The notes under the pieces: generated by a model
Databases searched by the model: none
What the model was told of the DNA's origin: nothing
The model's input: only the letters and a program-made list of their open reading frames with translations
Position numbers and translations under genes: made by a program
DNA from: Saliphagus infecundisoli
GTDB taxonomy: Archaea > Halobacteriota > Halobacteria > Halobacteriales > Natrialbaceae
Assembly: GCF_020177375.1 (NCBI RefSeq)
Contig: NZ_JAIWHV010000009.1
Location: forward strand, 1 to 64,000
Direction: 5' to 3'
DNA: 64,000 nucleotides
Part shown: piece by piece, positions 17,710-26,378 of the stretch
How the letters are laid out: each line of letters opens with the position of its first letter
Numbering within the stretch: the first letter of the stretch is position 1

Positions 17710-18192
17710 GTTCAGCTTTGGCGGATAGCGCGGAGCGCCCTTCCTCACCGAGCGGCGAAGCCGCGAGTAGGGAGGGGAGGAGTGCGTTGGGAAGTTGGGC
17801 GAAACCGCAAGGGTTAGGCACTCTCCGCCCCATATATCGGGTACTGCTCTCTCGGCACAAGTCCGGGTGGGTAGGAGCCACCAGTAAACTGGCTCCCGTG
17901 GTTCGAGGACGGCGTTCTCGCACCCTATACTCGGGACCGACGACCGCGAGCGGGTTCGACTCCCGCCCCTCCGTTGAGGGGAGAGCGTGAGAACACCGGG
18001 AATTGAATCGGCAGGACAATCCACGCGGACGGTCGAAGGTGGGCCTGAAAGCCCCCGCTCGAAGCGTGGACGGGAAGAGGAAGCCGGGCCGCGTCCATGC
18101 ATGGGATCGCGGGGCACACTGTCGTTTCGGTAACGCCCCGCCCTCAAGGAGTGACCGACCGCCGCAAGGCGGGAGAGCGAGTAGGGCGGGGT
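17710..18192 (+). ncRNA. structured non-coding element A (two-hairpin, about 485 bp)
   Basis: Left hairpin at 17738-17776: stem CCCTTCCT/AGGGAGGG enclosing GCGGC-GAA-GCCGC. Right hairpin at 18136-18191: stem CCCCGCCCT/AGGGCGGGG enclosing CCGCC-GCAA-GGCGG. In between are further perfect stems: GGAGCCA/TGGCTCC (near 17850), GCGGG-TTCGACT-CCCGC (a T-arm look-alike near 17955) and CCCCTC-CGTT-GAGGGG (near 17970). Motifs shared with element B in the same order: GATAGCGCGGAG, GAGTAGGG, GGAGGAGYGCGTT, CGCAAG..TTAGGC, GACCGACGAC, CGTCC..CATGCA, GCGAGTAGG. No coding frame. The right end abuts the stop codon of the lipoprotein gene at 18196. Could be a tnpB-less IS200/IS605 derivative or a structured RNA gene. 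Confidence 0.6.
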
Positions 18193-18195
18193 AGT

Positions 18196-20079
18196 CTACT
18201 GGTTCTCGGTCCGCATCTCCCAGAGTTCGTCGAGAGTGATTACTTCGACGTTGTCGGTGCCGTCGATGTATTCGAGGAGCTGGTCGTACTCGTCGCGGTC
18301 GATGGTGTTGTCGAGCTCGAAGTCGTGGAAGTTGAGGACCGTACACTGGTTGTACTGGGCGGCAGTGTCGACACAGTCCTGGCAGAGTTCGAGGTCGTGG
18401 CCGATCGTCCGGGGGAGGACGAGGGGGTCGAAGCCGTAGACGGCGGTGAGGTTGACGTTCCCGGCCTGGTTGTAGCCGCCCGCATAGTAGTAGTCCGAGA
18501 CGATGTCGAGGACCGTACTGTTGAAGCTGTTGTGGGGGAAGGTGAGGAAGTTCGCGCCCTCGAAGCCGCTGTTGACCTTGAACTGCTTGTCGGTCTCGAC
18601 GGAGTCTCTGAGTTGGTCGGGCTCCATCTCGGCGAAGCGGGCGTGGGTGCCGTGGCCGACGATCTGGTCGCCCGCCTCCTGGCGCTCTAAGAGCTCCCCG
18701 CGGGTCATCACGTCCTCGCGGCCGCCGATGATCCACTGGCGGACGACCGACTGGACGGCGTTGACGCCGTACTCGTCGTGTAGCGGCGAAGCCTCCTCGT
18801 AGAAGGTCCGCAGGCCGTCGTCCCAGCCGAGGACGACGTATCCCGAGTCGGGTTTCTGGTGGGTCCGGATGTCGTCGACCCAGACCTCGGCGCCCTCGCC
18901 CGTGTGGTGAACCCGCACCTCGAGGCGGTCGAGGAAGTCCATCTCCGGGGGATACTCGTCCTCCTCGAAGACGCCCGGGGCCGTCCGGAACCAGCCGGCG
19001 TCCCCGCCGCGGTAGGCGATCGAGGGAAGCTGGTAGATCCGGCTGCTGCCGTAGACGTCGACGAATCGGAGCTCGACGGCGATGTTTTCGGGCGTCGGCG
19101 TCCGGACGGCCATCGAGAAGTCGAGGTCGGTCAGGTCGGGGTTGTCGCTTTCGAGGTCGCGCTCGATGACCATGTTCGCGCCCTCCTCTTCCGTGTACAG
19201 CCGGACGCTCTGGGAGCCGGTAAAGGAGACGTCGGTGTCCTCCTCGGCGTTGCCCTCCGTGATCGACCACGAAGAGAGGTCTTCGAAGTCGTCGAAGGAG
19301 TCGCCGGGCTGGGCGTACTCCTCGCGGCTGTTGTACTCGGTCTCGACGGCGAGGTCGCTCCCGCCCTCTTCGAGGGTAATCGTGGTCTCGGCGTTGCCGC
19401 CGTCGATCTCGACGGTCTCCTCGCTCTCGGCGTAGCCCTCGGCGCTGGCGAGGACGGTGTACTCGCCGTCGGCCAGTCCGGTGAACTCGACCGTACCGTT
19501 GCCGCCGGTTTCGTTTTCGTACTCGCTGGAAGTGTCCGTTCCGTTCCCGGTCTCGTTGGCGTTCGTCTCGTTGCCCGAACTCGTTTCGTTGCTTGCGTTC
19601 GTCTCGTTGGCGCCCGTTTCGTTTCCGGTCTCGTTGGCGCCCGTTTCATTTCCGGTCTCGTTGGCACTCGTCTCGTTTCCGGCGTCGCCCGCCTCCTCGG
19701 GAGCGTCTCCGGTCGCGAGCTGGTCGCCCTCGAGCCAGACCGTCGCTCCCTCGATCGGATCGCCGTCACCGGTCTCGACGGTCACGGAAAGCGAGTAGCC
19801 GTCCTCGGCGTCGGATTCGTTGCCTTCGCCGGCGTCGGACTCGTTGTCCTCGTCCGTGGCGTTGTCTCCGTCCGTGACGTTGCCTTCGTCGGTTTCGTTT
19901 CCGGCGTCGGTCTCGTCGGTTTCGTCGTTGGTCTCGTTCGTGTCGTTGCCTTCGTCGTCGGTCTCGTTGCTGCCGTCGCCGTCGTCGCCGCCAAAGGCGG
20001 CACAGCCGGCGAGTCCGGAGACGGCTGCGACCCCGGAGAGCGCGAGCATTCGACGTCGTGTCGTCGGTTCGGGAACCAT
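18196..20079 (-). CDS. Tat lipoprotein with NodB-like deacetylase domain
   Basis: 627 residues. TTRRRMLALSGVAAVSGLAGC gives a twin-arginine signal with lipobox. Next come an acidic Asn/Glu/Asp linker (to about 93), a carboxypeptidase-regulatory-like beta domain (about 95-235) interrupted by a sequon-dense insert at about 134-196, a beta-sandwich region (about 260-405), and a NodB-like domain from about 413 with WDDG (D420, D421) and HGTH (H476, H479). These fit the metal and catalytic residues of carbohydrate esterase family 4, although the His spacing is one shorter than the classical HxxxH. Probably removes acetyl groups from a surface glycan. A TATA-like CTATAATAAAG lies upstream on the minus strand. 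Confidence 0.8.
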   Translation of the reverse strand: MVPEPTTRRRMLALSGVAAVSGLAGCAAFGGDDGDGSNETDDEGNDTNETNDETDETDAGNETDEGNVTDGDNATDEDNESDAGEGNESDAEDGYSLSVTVETGDGDPIEGATVWLEGDQLATGDAPEEAGDAGNETSANETGNETGANETGNETGANETNASNETSSGNETNANETGNGTDTSSEYENETGGNGTVEFTGLADGEYTVLASAEGYAESEETVEIDGGNAETTITLEEGGSDLAVETEYNSREEYAQPGDSFDDFEDLSSWSITEGNAEEDTDVSFTGSQSVRLYTEEEGANMVIERDLESDNPDLTDLDFSMAVRTPTPENIAVELRFVDVYGSSRIYQLPSIAYRGGDAGWFRTAPGVFEEDEYPPEMDFLDRLEVRVHHTGEGAEVWVDDIRTHQKPDSGYVVLGWDDGLRTFYEEASPLHDEYGVNAVQSVVRQWIIGGREDVMTRGELLERQEAGDQIVGHGTHARFAEMEPDQLRDSVETDKQFKVNSGFEGANFLTFPHNSFNSTVLDIVSDYYYAGGYNQAGNVNLTAVYGFDPLVLPRTIGHDLELCQDCVDTAAQYNQCTVLNFHDFELDNTIDRDEYDQLLEYIDGTDNVEVITLDELWEMRTENQ

Positions 20080-20379
20080 TTCGGTCTGAGGATTTGGGTC
20101 TCAGCTCTTTATTATAGTTACGGTAGCCGTTGCTCCCGTGGTTGCTTATAACGGGCCTAAAACGGCTCGTGGCGGGCGCCGGTAACGACACCCGCTCGTG
20201 GCCGTCGACTCTCCCTCCGCCACATCGGGGGGTCGACTCGAGGGGGTCACCCCTCGCCGTCGCCGATTATTGACCCGATAGTAATGGGTCGTCCGACCGA
20301 CCGGTCGGCCGATGGAGGAGACGGTTCTCGACGCTTTCGGCCGGCTCGGCGCTCTCGCGACCGACGGGGAAGCGATAGC

Positions 20380-22098
20380 ATGAACAGGGAGCTGTTCGGT
20401 GTGTTCGACGACGAGGAGGCGTTTACCGACCACCGTTGCCCCTCGGAGTTCGACGAGGTCGTCCGCGGGAAGGTCGCAACCGTCGGCATCCGCGACCCGG
20501 GCCTGGGAACGTTCGGCTGGAGCGCGAGCCACGAGGACGAGGACGGCAGCTGTCTGATCTGGGGCGAGAACTACCCCGAGGAGGGCGAAAACGGCGCCCG
20601 GTGGTTCCTCGAGCAGTACGCGGCCGAGGGCCGGGCGGCGTTCGACGCGCTCAACGGCTCCTATCTCGTCTTCGTCGAGCACGACGGCGAGGCGCTGGTC
20701 GCGACCGACCCGGTCCGCTCGTGTGAATGTTTCTATACCGACAACGGCGACGTCCGGCTGTTCGGCACCGACGCGGCGACCGTCGCCCGGACGATCGACG
20801 ACCCCACGCTCCGGCTTCCCGCGGTTCTGGAGTATCTCCACGCGGGGGTAACTCTCGGGGAGAAGACGAGCATCGAACAGCTCCGACGGGTTCGCGCCGA
20901 CACCGTCCTCCGGCCGGACGGGCTCGACCCCCTCGAGCGGTTCGTCTACGAGCCCCGGGAGTTCGACTACGTCGCCGAACTCGCCGACCGCCTCGAGCGG
21001 GCGATCCGGCGGCGGGCACAGCTACCGGGACGGAAGGGACTGTTGCTCTCGGCGGGGTACGACTCGCGGACGCTGCTCTCGGGGGTCCCGGGGATCGAAC
21101 ACTGTTACACCGTCGGCGATCCGGCCTCCCAGGAGGTCCGCGGTGCCAAGCGTCTCGCCCACCAGTACGGCGCCCGGCATACGGCGTTCCCGCCGGACCA
21201 CCGGTACCTGCTCGCCGATGACCGGAAGGTGCGCTACTCCCAGGGGATAAAGGAGTCATTGCACATCCACCACGCGGGGTACACCGACGAGATCAACGTC
21301 GACACGATCTACCACGGGTTGCTCTCCGATACCTTCTTCCGTGGGCACTTCACCGGCGAGGACGAGCTCGAGATGTTCGGAAAACGGATCCCCCTTTACC
21401 GGACGGACCCGGATCCAAAGCCGGTCGCAGTCCTCCTCTCGAAGTTCGGCTACGACCGCGAGGCGAGCCGACAGCTCTCGGCACACGTCGACTGTGGGGT
21501 CGACGACCCCGACGAGTTCGTCCGGGACGCCGTCAGAACCGAACTCGAGGCGTCGGCCTCCCGGGTCGACTCCCCGCAGAACCAGCTCAACTGCTGTGGC
21601 ATCTTGAACCAGCCCTCGTTACCCTTTCACGTCCAGCTCGCCGACAACTACTTCTCGTCGTTTCTGGCCGTCGACAGAGAACTGCTCGACTGGCATCTCT
21701 CGACGCCGCCCGAGTACCGGACGACCGAGACGTTCCTGGCGGCCTGCGAGCGGATCGACCCGGGGATGTTGCGCCACGAGCCTCCCGACCGCCCGCGCTC
21801 TCATCGCGCGCTCAACGATATCGAAGGCTTTCTCCGCCGGAAGACGCCCTTCCTCCGGTCGTTCGAGCCCCCCTGGCCCGACCGGGAGACGCTGTTCGAG
21901 GTCTACAATCTCGACCGACGGCTCCTCCCCGACCACGAGCACCTCTACGACCTGCCCGGGAGACACAAGCTCCGGATCCACGACGTCCTCGGCTGGCTCG
22001 GTCAGAGTTCGGAGCCGACCGAGCGGGCCCTGGAGGGGCTGCTCGAGCCCGGCGCCGGTGGCGTCCGCCGACCGTCGGACGATCGATCCGCGATTTAG
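20380..22098 (+). CDS. asparagine-synthase-like protein without glutaminase cysteine
   Basis: 572 residues from ATG 20380. The C-terminal half has the ATP-pyrophosphatase loop LLLSAGYDSRTLL (SGGxDS variant) typical of AsnB-type enzymes, which adenylate a carboxylate and then add an amine. The N-terminal half resembles the Ntn glutaminase fold (GVFDDEEAF...GSYLVFVEHDGEALVATDPV), but there is no Cys after the start Met, so glutamine cannot be the nitrogen source by the usual route. AsnB-like genes inside glycan clusters often amidate or modify uronic acids; that is inference from context. The longer frame back to 20284 looks non-coding. Confidence 0.75.
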   Translation: MNRELFGVFDDEEAFTDHRCPSEFDEVVRGKVATVGIRDPGLGTFGWSASHEDEDGSCLIWGENYPEEGENGARWFLEQYAAEGRAAFDALNGSYLVFVEHDGEALVATDPVRSCECFYTDNGDVRLFGTDAATVARTIDDPTLRLPAVLEYLHAGVTLGEKTSIEQLRRVRADTVLRPDGLDPLERFVYEPREFDYVAELADRLERAIRRRAQLPGRKGLLLSAGYDSRTLLSGVPGIEHCYTVGDPASQEVRGAKRLAHQYGARHTAFPPDHRYLLADDRKVRYSQGIKESLHIHHAGYTDEINVDTIYHGLLSDTFFRGHFTGEDELEMFGKRIPLYRTDPDPKPVAVLLSKFGYDREASRQLSAHVDCGVDDPDEFVRDAVRTELEASASRVDSPQNQLNCCGILNQPSLPFHVQLADNYFSSFLAVDRELLDWHLSTPPEYRTTETFLAACERIDPGMLRHEPPDRPRSHRALNDIEGFLRRKTPFLRSFEPPWPDRETLFEVYNLDRRLLPDHEHLYDLPGRHKLRIHDVLGWLGQSSEPTERALEGLLEPGAGGVRRPSDDRSAI

Positions 22099-22128
22099 TC
22101 GGCCGATAACTACGGTACGGACGTCGTA

Positions 22129-22148
22129 GGTTCCCCTGATGGGGAACC
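22129..22148. promoter_or_regulatory. perfect palindrome over the start codon of an HTH gene
   Basis: GGTTCCCCTGATGGGGAACC is an 8+8 inverted repeat with a TGAT spacer, and the ATG of the next gene (22139) lies inside it. With a TATA-like GATAACTACGG about 28 bases upstream, this is where a leaderless transcript would begin, so a bound dimer would block initiation. Confidence 0.5.
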
Positions 22149-22507
22149 CGGTATCGAACCGACTTCGGGGAGCGATGCAGGCCGTTACCGACGGAACCGA
22201 GGGCAGACGGCGGGGCGACGGGGCCGCTAGCTCCGCGAGCACGGGCGTCGCCTTCGAGTCGGCGGCCTCCAGAAACAGGATCGGGGCCGACGGCTACGAT
22301 GCGGTCCTGGCCGTCGGGGACGAGGGAAGCGCACCGGTGACGATCGACGAGGTCGTCGACCGCGTCGTCGAAGCAGAGGCGGACCTGGCCGGCTGGAGTG
22401 CGGTCCACGAGCGACTCTACTTCGTCGATCTGCCGGCGTTGGACGCCGAGGGGGCCATCGAGTTCGATTCCGACTCAGGGCTCGTCGAGCTTCCCAAGGA
22501 GGCTTAG
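22139..22507 (+). CDS. small DUF7344-like winged-helix protein, N-terminus reduced
   Basis: 122 residues. The second half (TIDEVVDRVVEAEADLAG and ERLYFVDLPALDAEGAIEFDSDSGLVEL) matches the recognition helix and wing pattern of haloarchaeal DUF7344 regulators, where the consensus is a ...LYxxHLPKLxxxGxxxY stretch; compare IPLYQSHLPKLDTEGIIDY in the convergent gene at 22504. The first half is Gly/Ala/Arg-rich and has no clear first helix. Probably a DNA-binding regulator, perhaps of itself through the palindrome at its start. It overlaps the convergent gene by 4 bases. Confidence 0.6.
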   Translation: MGNPVSNRLRGAMQAVTDGTEGRRRGDGAASSASTGVAFESAASRNRIGADGYDAVLAVGDEGSAPVTIDEVVDRVVEAEADLAGWSAVHERLYFVDLPALDAEGAIEFDSDSGLVELPKEA

Positions 22508-23067
22508 GCGGCGCGACCCTCGGCGAATCTGCCGATCGTCAGCGACGTATAGAGGAGTACAACGAGCCCGGCGATCACGGTCCCGGAGATCGCGGAGACG
22601 ACTGGAAGCTCGAGGACGGCGCCGAACAACAGGAGTCCGGCAAGGGCGGTTGCGCCGATGTAGTAGTCGTCCCACCGATCGTCGCCTTCGTCGTCACCGA
22701 CGTCGAGGTAGGGCTCGAGCTGGGCGGCCGAGGACCGGCGCTCGACGATCCCGCGGCTCTGCTGGTAGTCGATGATTCCTTCGGTGTCGAGTTTCGGGAG
22801 ATGAGACTGGTAGAGGGGGATGTAGACGCGCTGGCGCTGGTCGGAGGTGAGCGCCTCGACGGTCGTGTCGTGTTCCCAGGCAGCGACCTGTTCGGCGACG
22901 TCGCGCATCCGGACGGGTTCGTCGGTGTCCTGGAGGTATCGGAGGACGTTCCGTCGGCGCTCGTTCTGGAGGACGTGGAATATCTGGTCCTCGGTCAGCT
23001 CCGTCGACGCCGCGTCGGCCTCGTCGTCGCCGTCGGTCGCCTTCGTCTTCTGGGCCTGGACACTCAT
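22504..23067 (-). CDS. DUF7344-type winged-helix protein with two membrane helices
   Basis: 187 residues from ATG 23067. Winged-helix domain at about 25-115 (ELTEDQIFHVLQNERRRNVLRYL; IPLYQSHLPKLDTEGIIDYQQ), then an acidic hinge and two hydrophobic segments (IGATALAGLLLFGAVLELPV, ISGTVIAGLVVLLYTSL). A membrane-tethered transcription regulator is the likely role; such genes commonly border surface-glycan and archaellum loci in haloarchaea. Tail-to-tail with the smaller relative at 22139-22507. Confidence 0.75.
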   Translation of the reverse strand: MSVQAQKTKATDGDDEADAASTELTEDQIFHVLQNERRRNVLRYLQDTDEPVRMRDVAEQVAAWEHDTTVEALTSDQRQRVYIPLYQSHLPKLDTEGIIDYQQSRGIVERRSSAAQLEPYLDVGDDEGDDRWDDYYIGATALAGLLLFGAVLELPVVSAISGTVIAGLVVLLYTSLTIGRFAEGRAA

Positions 23068-23254
23068 TGTTACCCCCACTCTGTTGCTCGACCCAGTAAT
23101 AAATTCCTAATTCGCCACACCCTGACCGATTACCGGTTCACGCCCCTAAACCGGCCATCGGGCGCTGTATCGCCCGTTCTGTAGGTCGGGCCCGGTTTCG
23201 GACCGATCGTTCAGACGGTTCAAACAGTTTTTCAGGGGTGACTGTCGGTGCTGT

Positions 23255-24238
23255 CTACTCGACGACGATCGGGAGGCGGATCGCGTACTCGGTCTCCTCG
23301 GCCGAGGGGTCCTGGGGAACCTCGCCCTCGAACAGCAGGACGACCAGCCGGAGGTCGTCGCCCGCCAGCGTCGGCGTGAACTCGATCGTCCGGGGGGCGA
23401 CGACGCCGTCCTCGATCGTGGTCTCCCCGCGGGCGAGTTCCTCTTCCTCTACGACCTCGACGGTCGTGTCGTTGACGTACTCGACGCGCTGGAGGAGCGT
23501 GAGGACCGTGTACGTCGTCTCCTGGCCCTCGTGGTTGGTGATCTCGACCGTGAGCTCCTGGGGCTCGCCCTGAGTGTAGGTGTCCTGGTACATCGTCTCC
23601 GTCTCGCCGGTCACGTTCTCGGTCTCGGCAGAGAACTCGGTGAACCCCTCGCCGGTGGGCGGGGACGCGAGCGCGTAGCCGCCGGCGGCGAGCAAGAAGA
23701 GGAGGCTACAGACGATCGCGACGTTGAAAACGGTCACGTCGGGGTCGTAGGCGCTCCGGCCGTCGCCCGAAAAGAGGATGCCGGCAGGGACCGACGGGAC
23801 GAACCGTTCGTTCGCGGGACAGTAAAACCGGGCGACGATCCCGAGGACTGCGAGGCCGATGGTCGCAAGGCCGAGGCCGACGATGACCGGCCGGGCCGTG
23901 ATCCCCCACGGCGTCGCGGTCGCCGCCAGCGCGACCGAGGGGACGACGATGACGCTTCCGACGAGCGAGAGCCCGATCCGTTCGGTGGCGTCGATCCCGC
24001 CGCCGCCCGACAGCGGGTTCCGCAGGCCGCCCCCCAGATCGTCGGCTGCCCGGTCCTTGGGCGCGGCGTCCGGAAAGAAAATCGAGACGAGCGCGTAACC
24101 GGGCAGGAAGAGTACCAGGGGCGCCCCGAGGGCGATCCGGAGGGCGCCTGGGGCTCCGGCGAGCAACCCGAAGGTCGCCACGCCGGCGACACAGATCACG
24201 AGCGCGAGATCGATGTACCACCAGTCGCCGTCGCTCAT
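23255..24238 (-). CDS. DUF1616 family membrane protein
   Basis: 327 residues. Four or five membrane segments in the N-terminal two thirds (IDLALVICVAGVATFGLLAG; LRIALGAPLVLFLPGYALV; LSLVGSVIVVPSVALAAT; IVCSLLFLLAAGGYALA), then an outer beta domain with N-x-T sequons (NVTGETE, NDTTVE) and a C-terminal LPIVVE. The FLPGYALV motif and topology are those of DUF1616, found in archaeal surface-glycosylation and S-layer loci; no reaction is established. It lies 82 bases downstream of the GT-C-like gene in the same direction, probably the last gene of that run. Confidence 0.8.
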   Translation of the reverse strand: MSDGDWWYIDLALVICVAGVATFGLLAGAPGALRIALGAPLVLFLPGYALVSIFFPDAAPKDRAADDLGGGLRNPLSGGGGIDATERIGLSLVGSVIVVPSVALAATATPWGITARPVIVGLGLATIGLAVLGIVARFYCPANERFVPSVPAGILFSGDGRSAYDPDVTVFNVAIVCSLLFLLAAGGYALASPPTGEGFTEFSAETENVTGETETMYQDTYTQGEPQELTVEITNHEGQETTYTVLTLLQRVEYVNDTTVEVVEEEELARGETTIEDGVVAPRTIEFTPTLAGDDLRLVVLLFEGEVPQDPSAEETEYAIRLPIVVE

Positions 24239-24320
24239 TCGAACGGCCCTCCGGCGGCGACGGTATTAGTCCCGGCGGTATCCGGCCCGAGAGTTCGCTT
24301 CCGCCCCGACGACCGTCCCC

Positions 24321-26369
24321 TCACGGACCGCCGCCTCCGGTCCCGCCGTCGTCGCCGCCGGGTTCGGGCTGGTCGTCGGGGATCTCCGTCACCGGCGAGG
24401 CGACGCACATCGAGACGTCGCCGTTGGTGTAGACGACCGCCTGGGTTGGTCGACAGAGCCGGTCGTGTTCGACGTCGCGAGGTTCGCCCCGTCCGTCCTC
24501 GTTGCGGTAGAAGGTCGCACCCTCGTCGGTCGATCGGTGGACGGTGACCGGGTGTTCGGCGGCGCCATCGTAGGGAACGACTGCCGTATCGGAGTGGTAG
24601 GCCCCGGTCCTGTAGAAGACTGTCTGGTAGGGGTGGTCGGTGTAGAGTATCTGATCAGGCCGGATCCCGTCGGCCTCGGGATGGCCAGAGAGTTCGCCGA
24701 TCGACGAGACCGCCGCGAGTTCGTCCTGCTCGTAGGCGAGGCGTTCGTTCTGGCTGGGAAAGACCGGGTTGTCGGCGCTGCTCTGGGGGGCAAAGAGCAT
24801 CGCTCCCGGGTACAACAGGACGACACAGAGTAAGCAAGCGACGACGACGTTCGCGCCGAGGCGTCCGGCGAGGTATCGGAGGCCGACGACGCCGAGGAGG
24901 GCCATCGGGACGTAGAGGAAGGCGAACCATCGGGTCGGAATGAAGTTATCGATGCCGAACATCGGCAACCCGAGGATGAAGACGAGCATGATCGCGGTGG
25001 CAAACAGCAGACTCAATACCGACTGCTCGGCTCGCGATCTGTCGACGACGTACAGACAGCCCACGAACGTGATTCCGAGCAGGATCAGGAACCCGAACAC
25101 TTCGACATAGGGCAGGAGTTCCTCGAGGAACGTCGTTCCGGCCTCGGCGGCCGCGGCCGCGTCGTCGCCGGTCGAACTGGCGATGTTCAGAAAGCCCGCG
25201 CTCTGTGCGATCGTCTCCTGAAACCAGGTCAGTACCGTTGCCAGGAAGGATCCCTCCCGGAAGGGAGTCAGCGACCACATGAAGATCGTCAGCCCGGCGT
25301 CGAAGACGACGAGACCGACGAGGTTGACCGGCTTTTGGCTCTGGAAGGCCCGCGATCCCGCTTCGGGGGTCAACGGCCCGACCGTAAAGACGAGCTGGGC
25401 GAGAAACGCCGAGCCGAGCATGACGAGCATGATGAACGTCGAGACCTGGTGAGTGAGGATGACGGCGATGGTGAGCAAGACCAGGAAGCCGAAGTCCCGC
25501 AGCGAGTAGTCGGTTCTCATCACGCGGACGAGCGCGTAGACCACTCCGAGAAAGAAGACCAGGCCCAGGCTCGTCGGGATGACGTGCATCGACCAGTGGA
25601 GCGTGTAGGTGCCACACGCGTACAGTGCGGCCGCGAGTATCGCCCACCGTTCGGGGACGAAAAACGCCGCCGTCGCGTAGACGAGCAGGGCCGACAGCGG
25701 GATGACGAGTCCGATCGAGAGGTACAGCGCGTAGACGAGCGAGACGTCGTAGACGAGCGCCGAGGCGACGACGGTCAGATGATAGAACGGGGAGGTGTAG
25801 TGTTTGTTCCCCGAGATAGCGCCGAGTTCGCCCGCCTCGTGGATCGTCTCGGAGAGCATCGGGACGTGAGTCCAGGCGTCGATCCCGATCAGTCCCGGCG
25901 TCACGTAGAACGCGGTCGCCGAGAAGACCGTCGCGAAGGCGATGATCTGGGACAGGAGCAGCCGGCGATTGAAGTCCCGCTCGCTCGCGAACGCGATCTG
26001 GGCGAAGATCGTCGAGGCGACGGCGCTCGCCATGGCGAAAAAGAGGACCGATCGGGTGTCCTGGATCGCGACGATGAGGACCAGCAGCCCCATGCCGACG
26101 ATCGCCACGCTCGGGAGCGCAAGCGCGACCGGCGAGGGAAGCGTCGGAAACGCCGTCTCCTGGTCAGTTGCCGTCTGCTCGCCGGCCCGGATCGCGAGCA
26201 AGTAGAGCCCGCAGGCGAGCCCGAGAACGATCGGGACGGTCTGGATGTACACCTGTGAGGCGAAAAAGCGCAGCGGGAACAAGAGCAGCGCGACGGCGAG
26301 CCCGCCGACGGCCGCGACCACGTCGAGGCGCGTGTACCACGCCCGGTTGCTCGGTGAGTTGTATGCCAT
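24321..26369 (-). CDS. large GT-C-like multi-spanning membrane protein
   Basis: 682 residues with about 14-15 hydrophobic segments and a hydrophilic outer C-terminal domain of about 150 residues. An early outer loop contains PGLIGIDAWTHVPMLSETIHEAG, an acidic loop motif like the DE/DD of GT-C glycosyltransferases that use polyprenyl-phosphate sugars, followed by KHYTSPFYHL. It is unlike AglB: I see no WWDYG motif. Likely a lipid-linked sugar transferase or glycan polymerase; the substrate is unknown. It lies downstream of the GT4, DUF354 and GT2 genes, all in one direction with short gaps. Confidence 0.7.
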   Translation of the reverse strand: MAYNSPSNRAWYTRLDVVAAVGGLAVALLLFPLRFFASQVYIQTVPIVLGLACGLYLLAIRAGEQTATDQETAFPTLPSPVALALPSVAIVGMGLLVLIVAIQDTRSVLFFAMASAVASTIFAQIAFASERDFNRRLLLSQIIAFATVFSATAFYVTPGLIGIDAWTHVPMLSETIHEAGELGAISGNKHYTSPFYHLTVVASALVYDVSLVYALYLSIGLVIPLSALLVYATAAFFVPERWAILAAALYACGTYTLHWSMHVIPTSLGLVFFLGVVYALVRVMRTDYSLRDFGFLVLLTIAVILTHQVSTFIMLVMLGSAFLAQLVFTVGPLTPEAGSRAFQSQKPVNLVGLVVFDAGLTIFMWSLTPFREGSFLATVLTWFQETIAQSAGFLNIASSTGDDAAAAAEAGTTFLEELLPYVEVFGFLILLGITFVGCLYVVDRSRAEQSVLSLLFATAIMLVFILGLPMFGIDNFIPTRWFAFLYVPMALLGVVGLRYLAGRLGANVVVACLLCVVLLYPGAMLFAPQSSADNPVFPSQNERLAYEQDELAAVSSIGELSGHPEADGIRPDQILYTDHPYQTVFYRTGAYHSDTAVVPYDGAAEHPVTVHRSTDEGATFYRNEDGRGEPRDVEHDRLCRPTQAVVYTNGDVSMCVASPVTEIPDDQPEPGGDDGGTGGGGP

Positions 26370-26378
26370 GATCGTGTC

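Noticed and set aside
17940-17975. tRNA T-arm in element A
   Set aside because: GCGGG-TTCGACT-CCCGC looks like a T-arm, but no acceptor, D or anticodon arm can be built around it.
17057-19270. Open frame of 737 codons on the minus strand
   Set aside because: It runs through a glycosyltransferase gene, element A and the lipoprotein gene in wrong frames; Arg/Pro/Gly-rich artefact of high GC.
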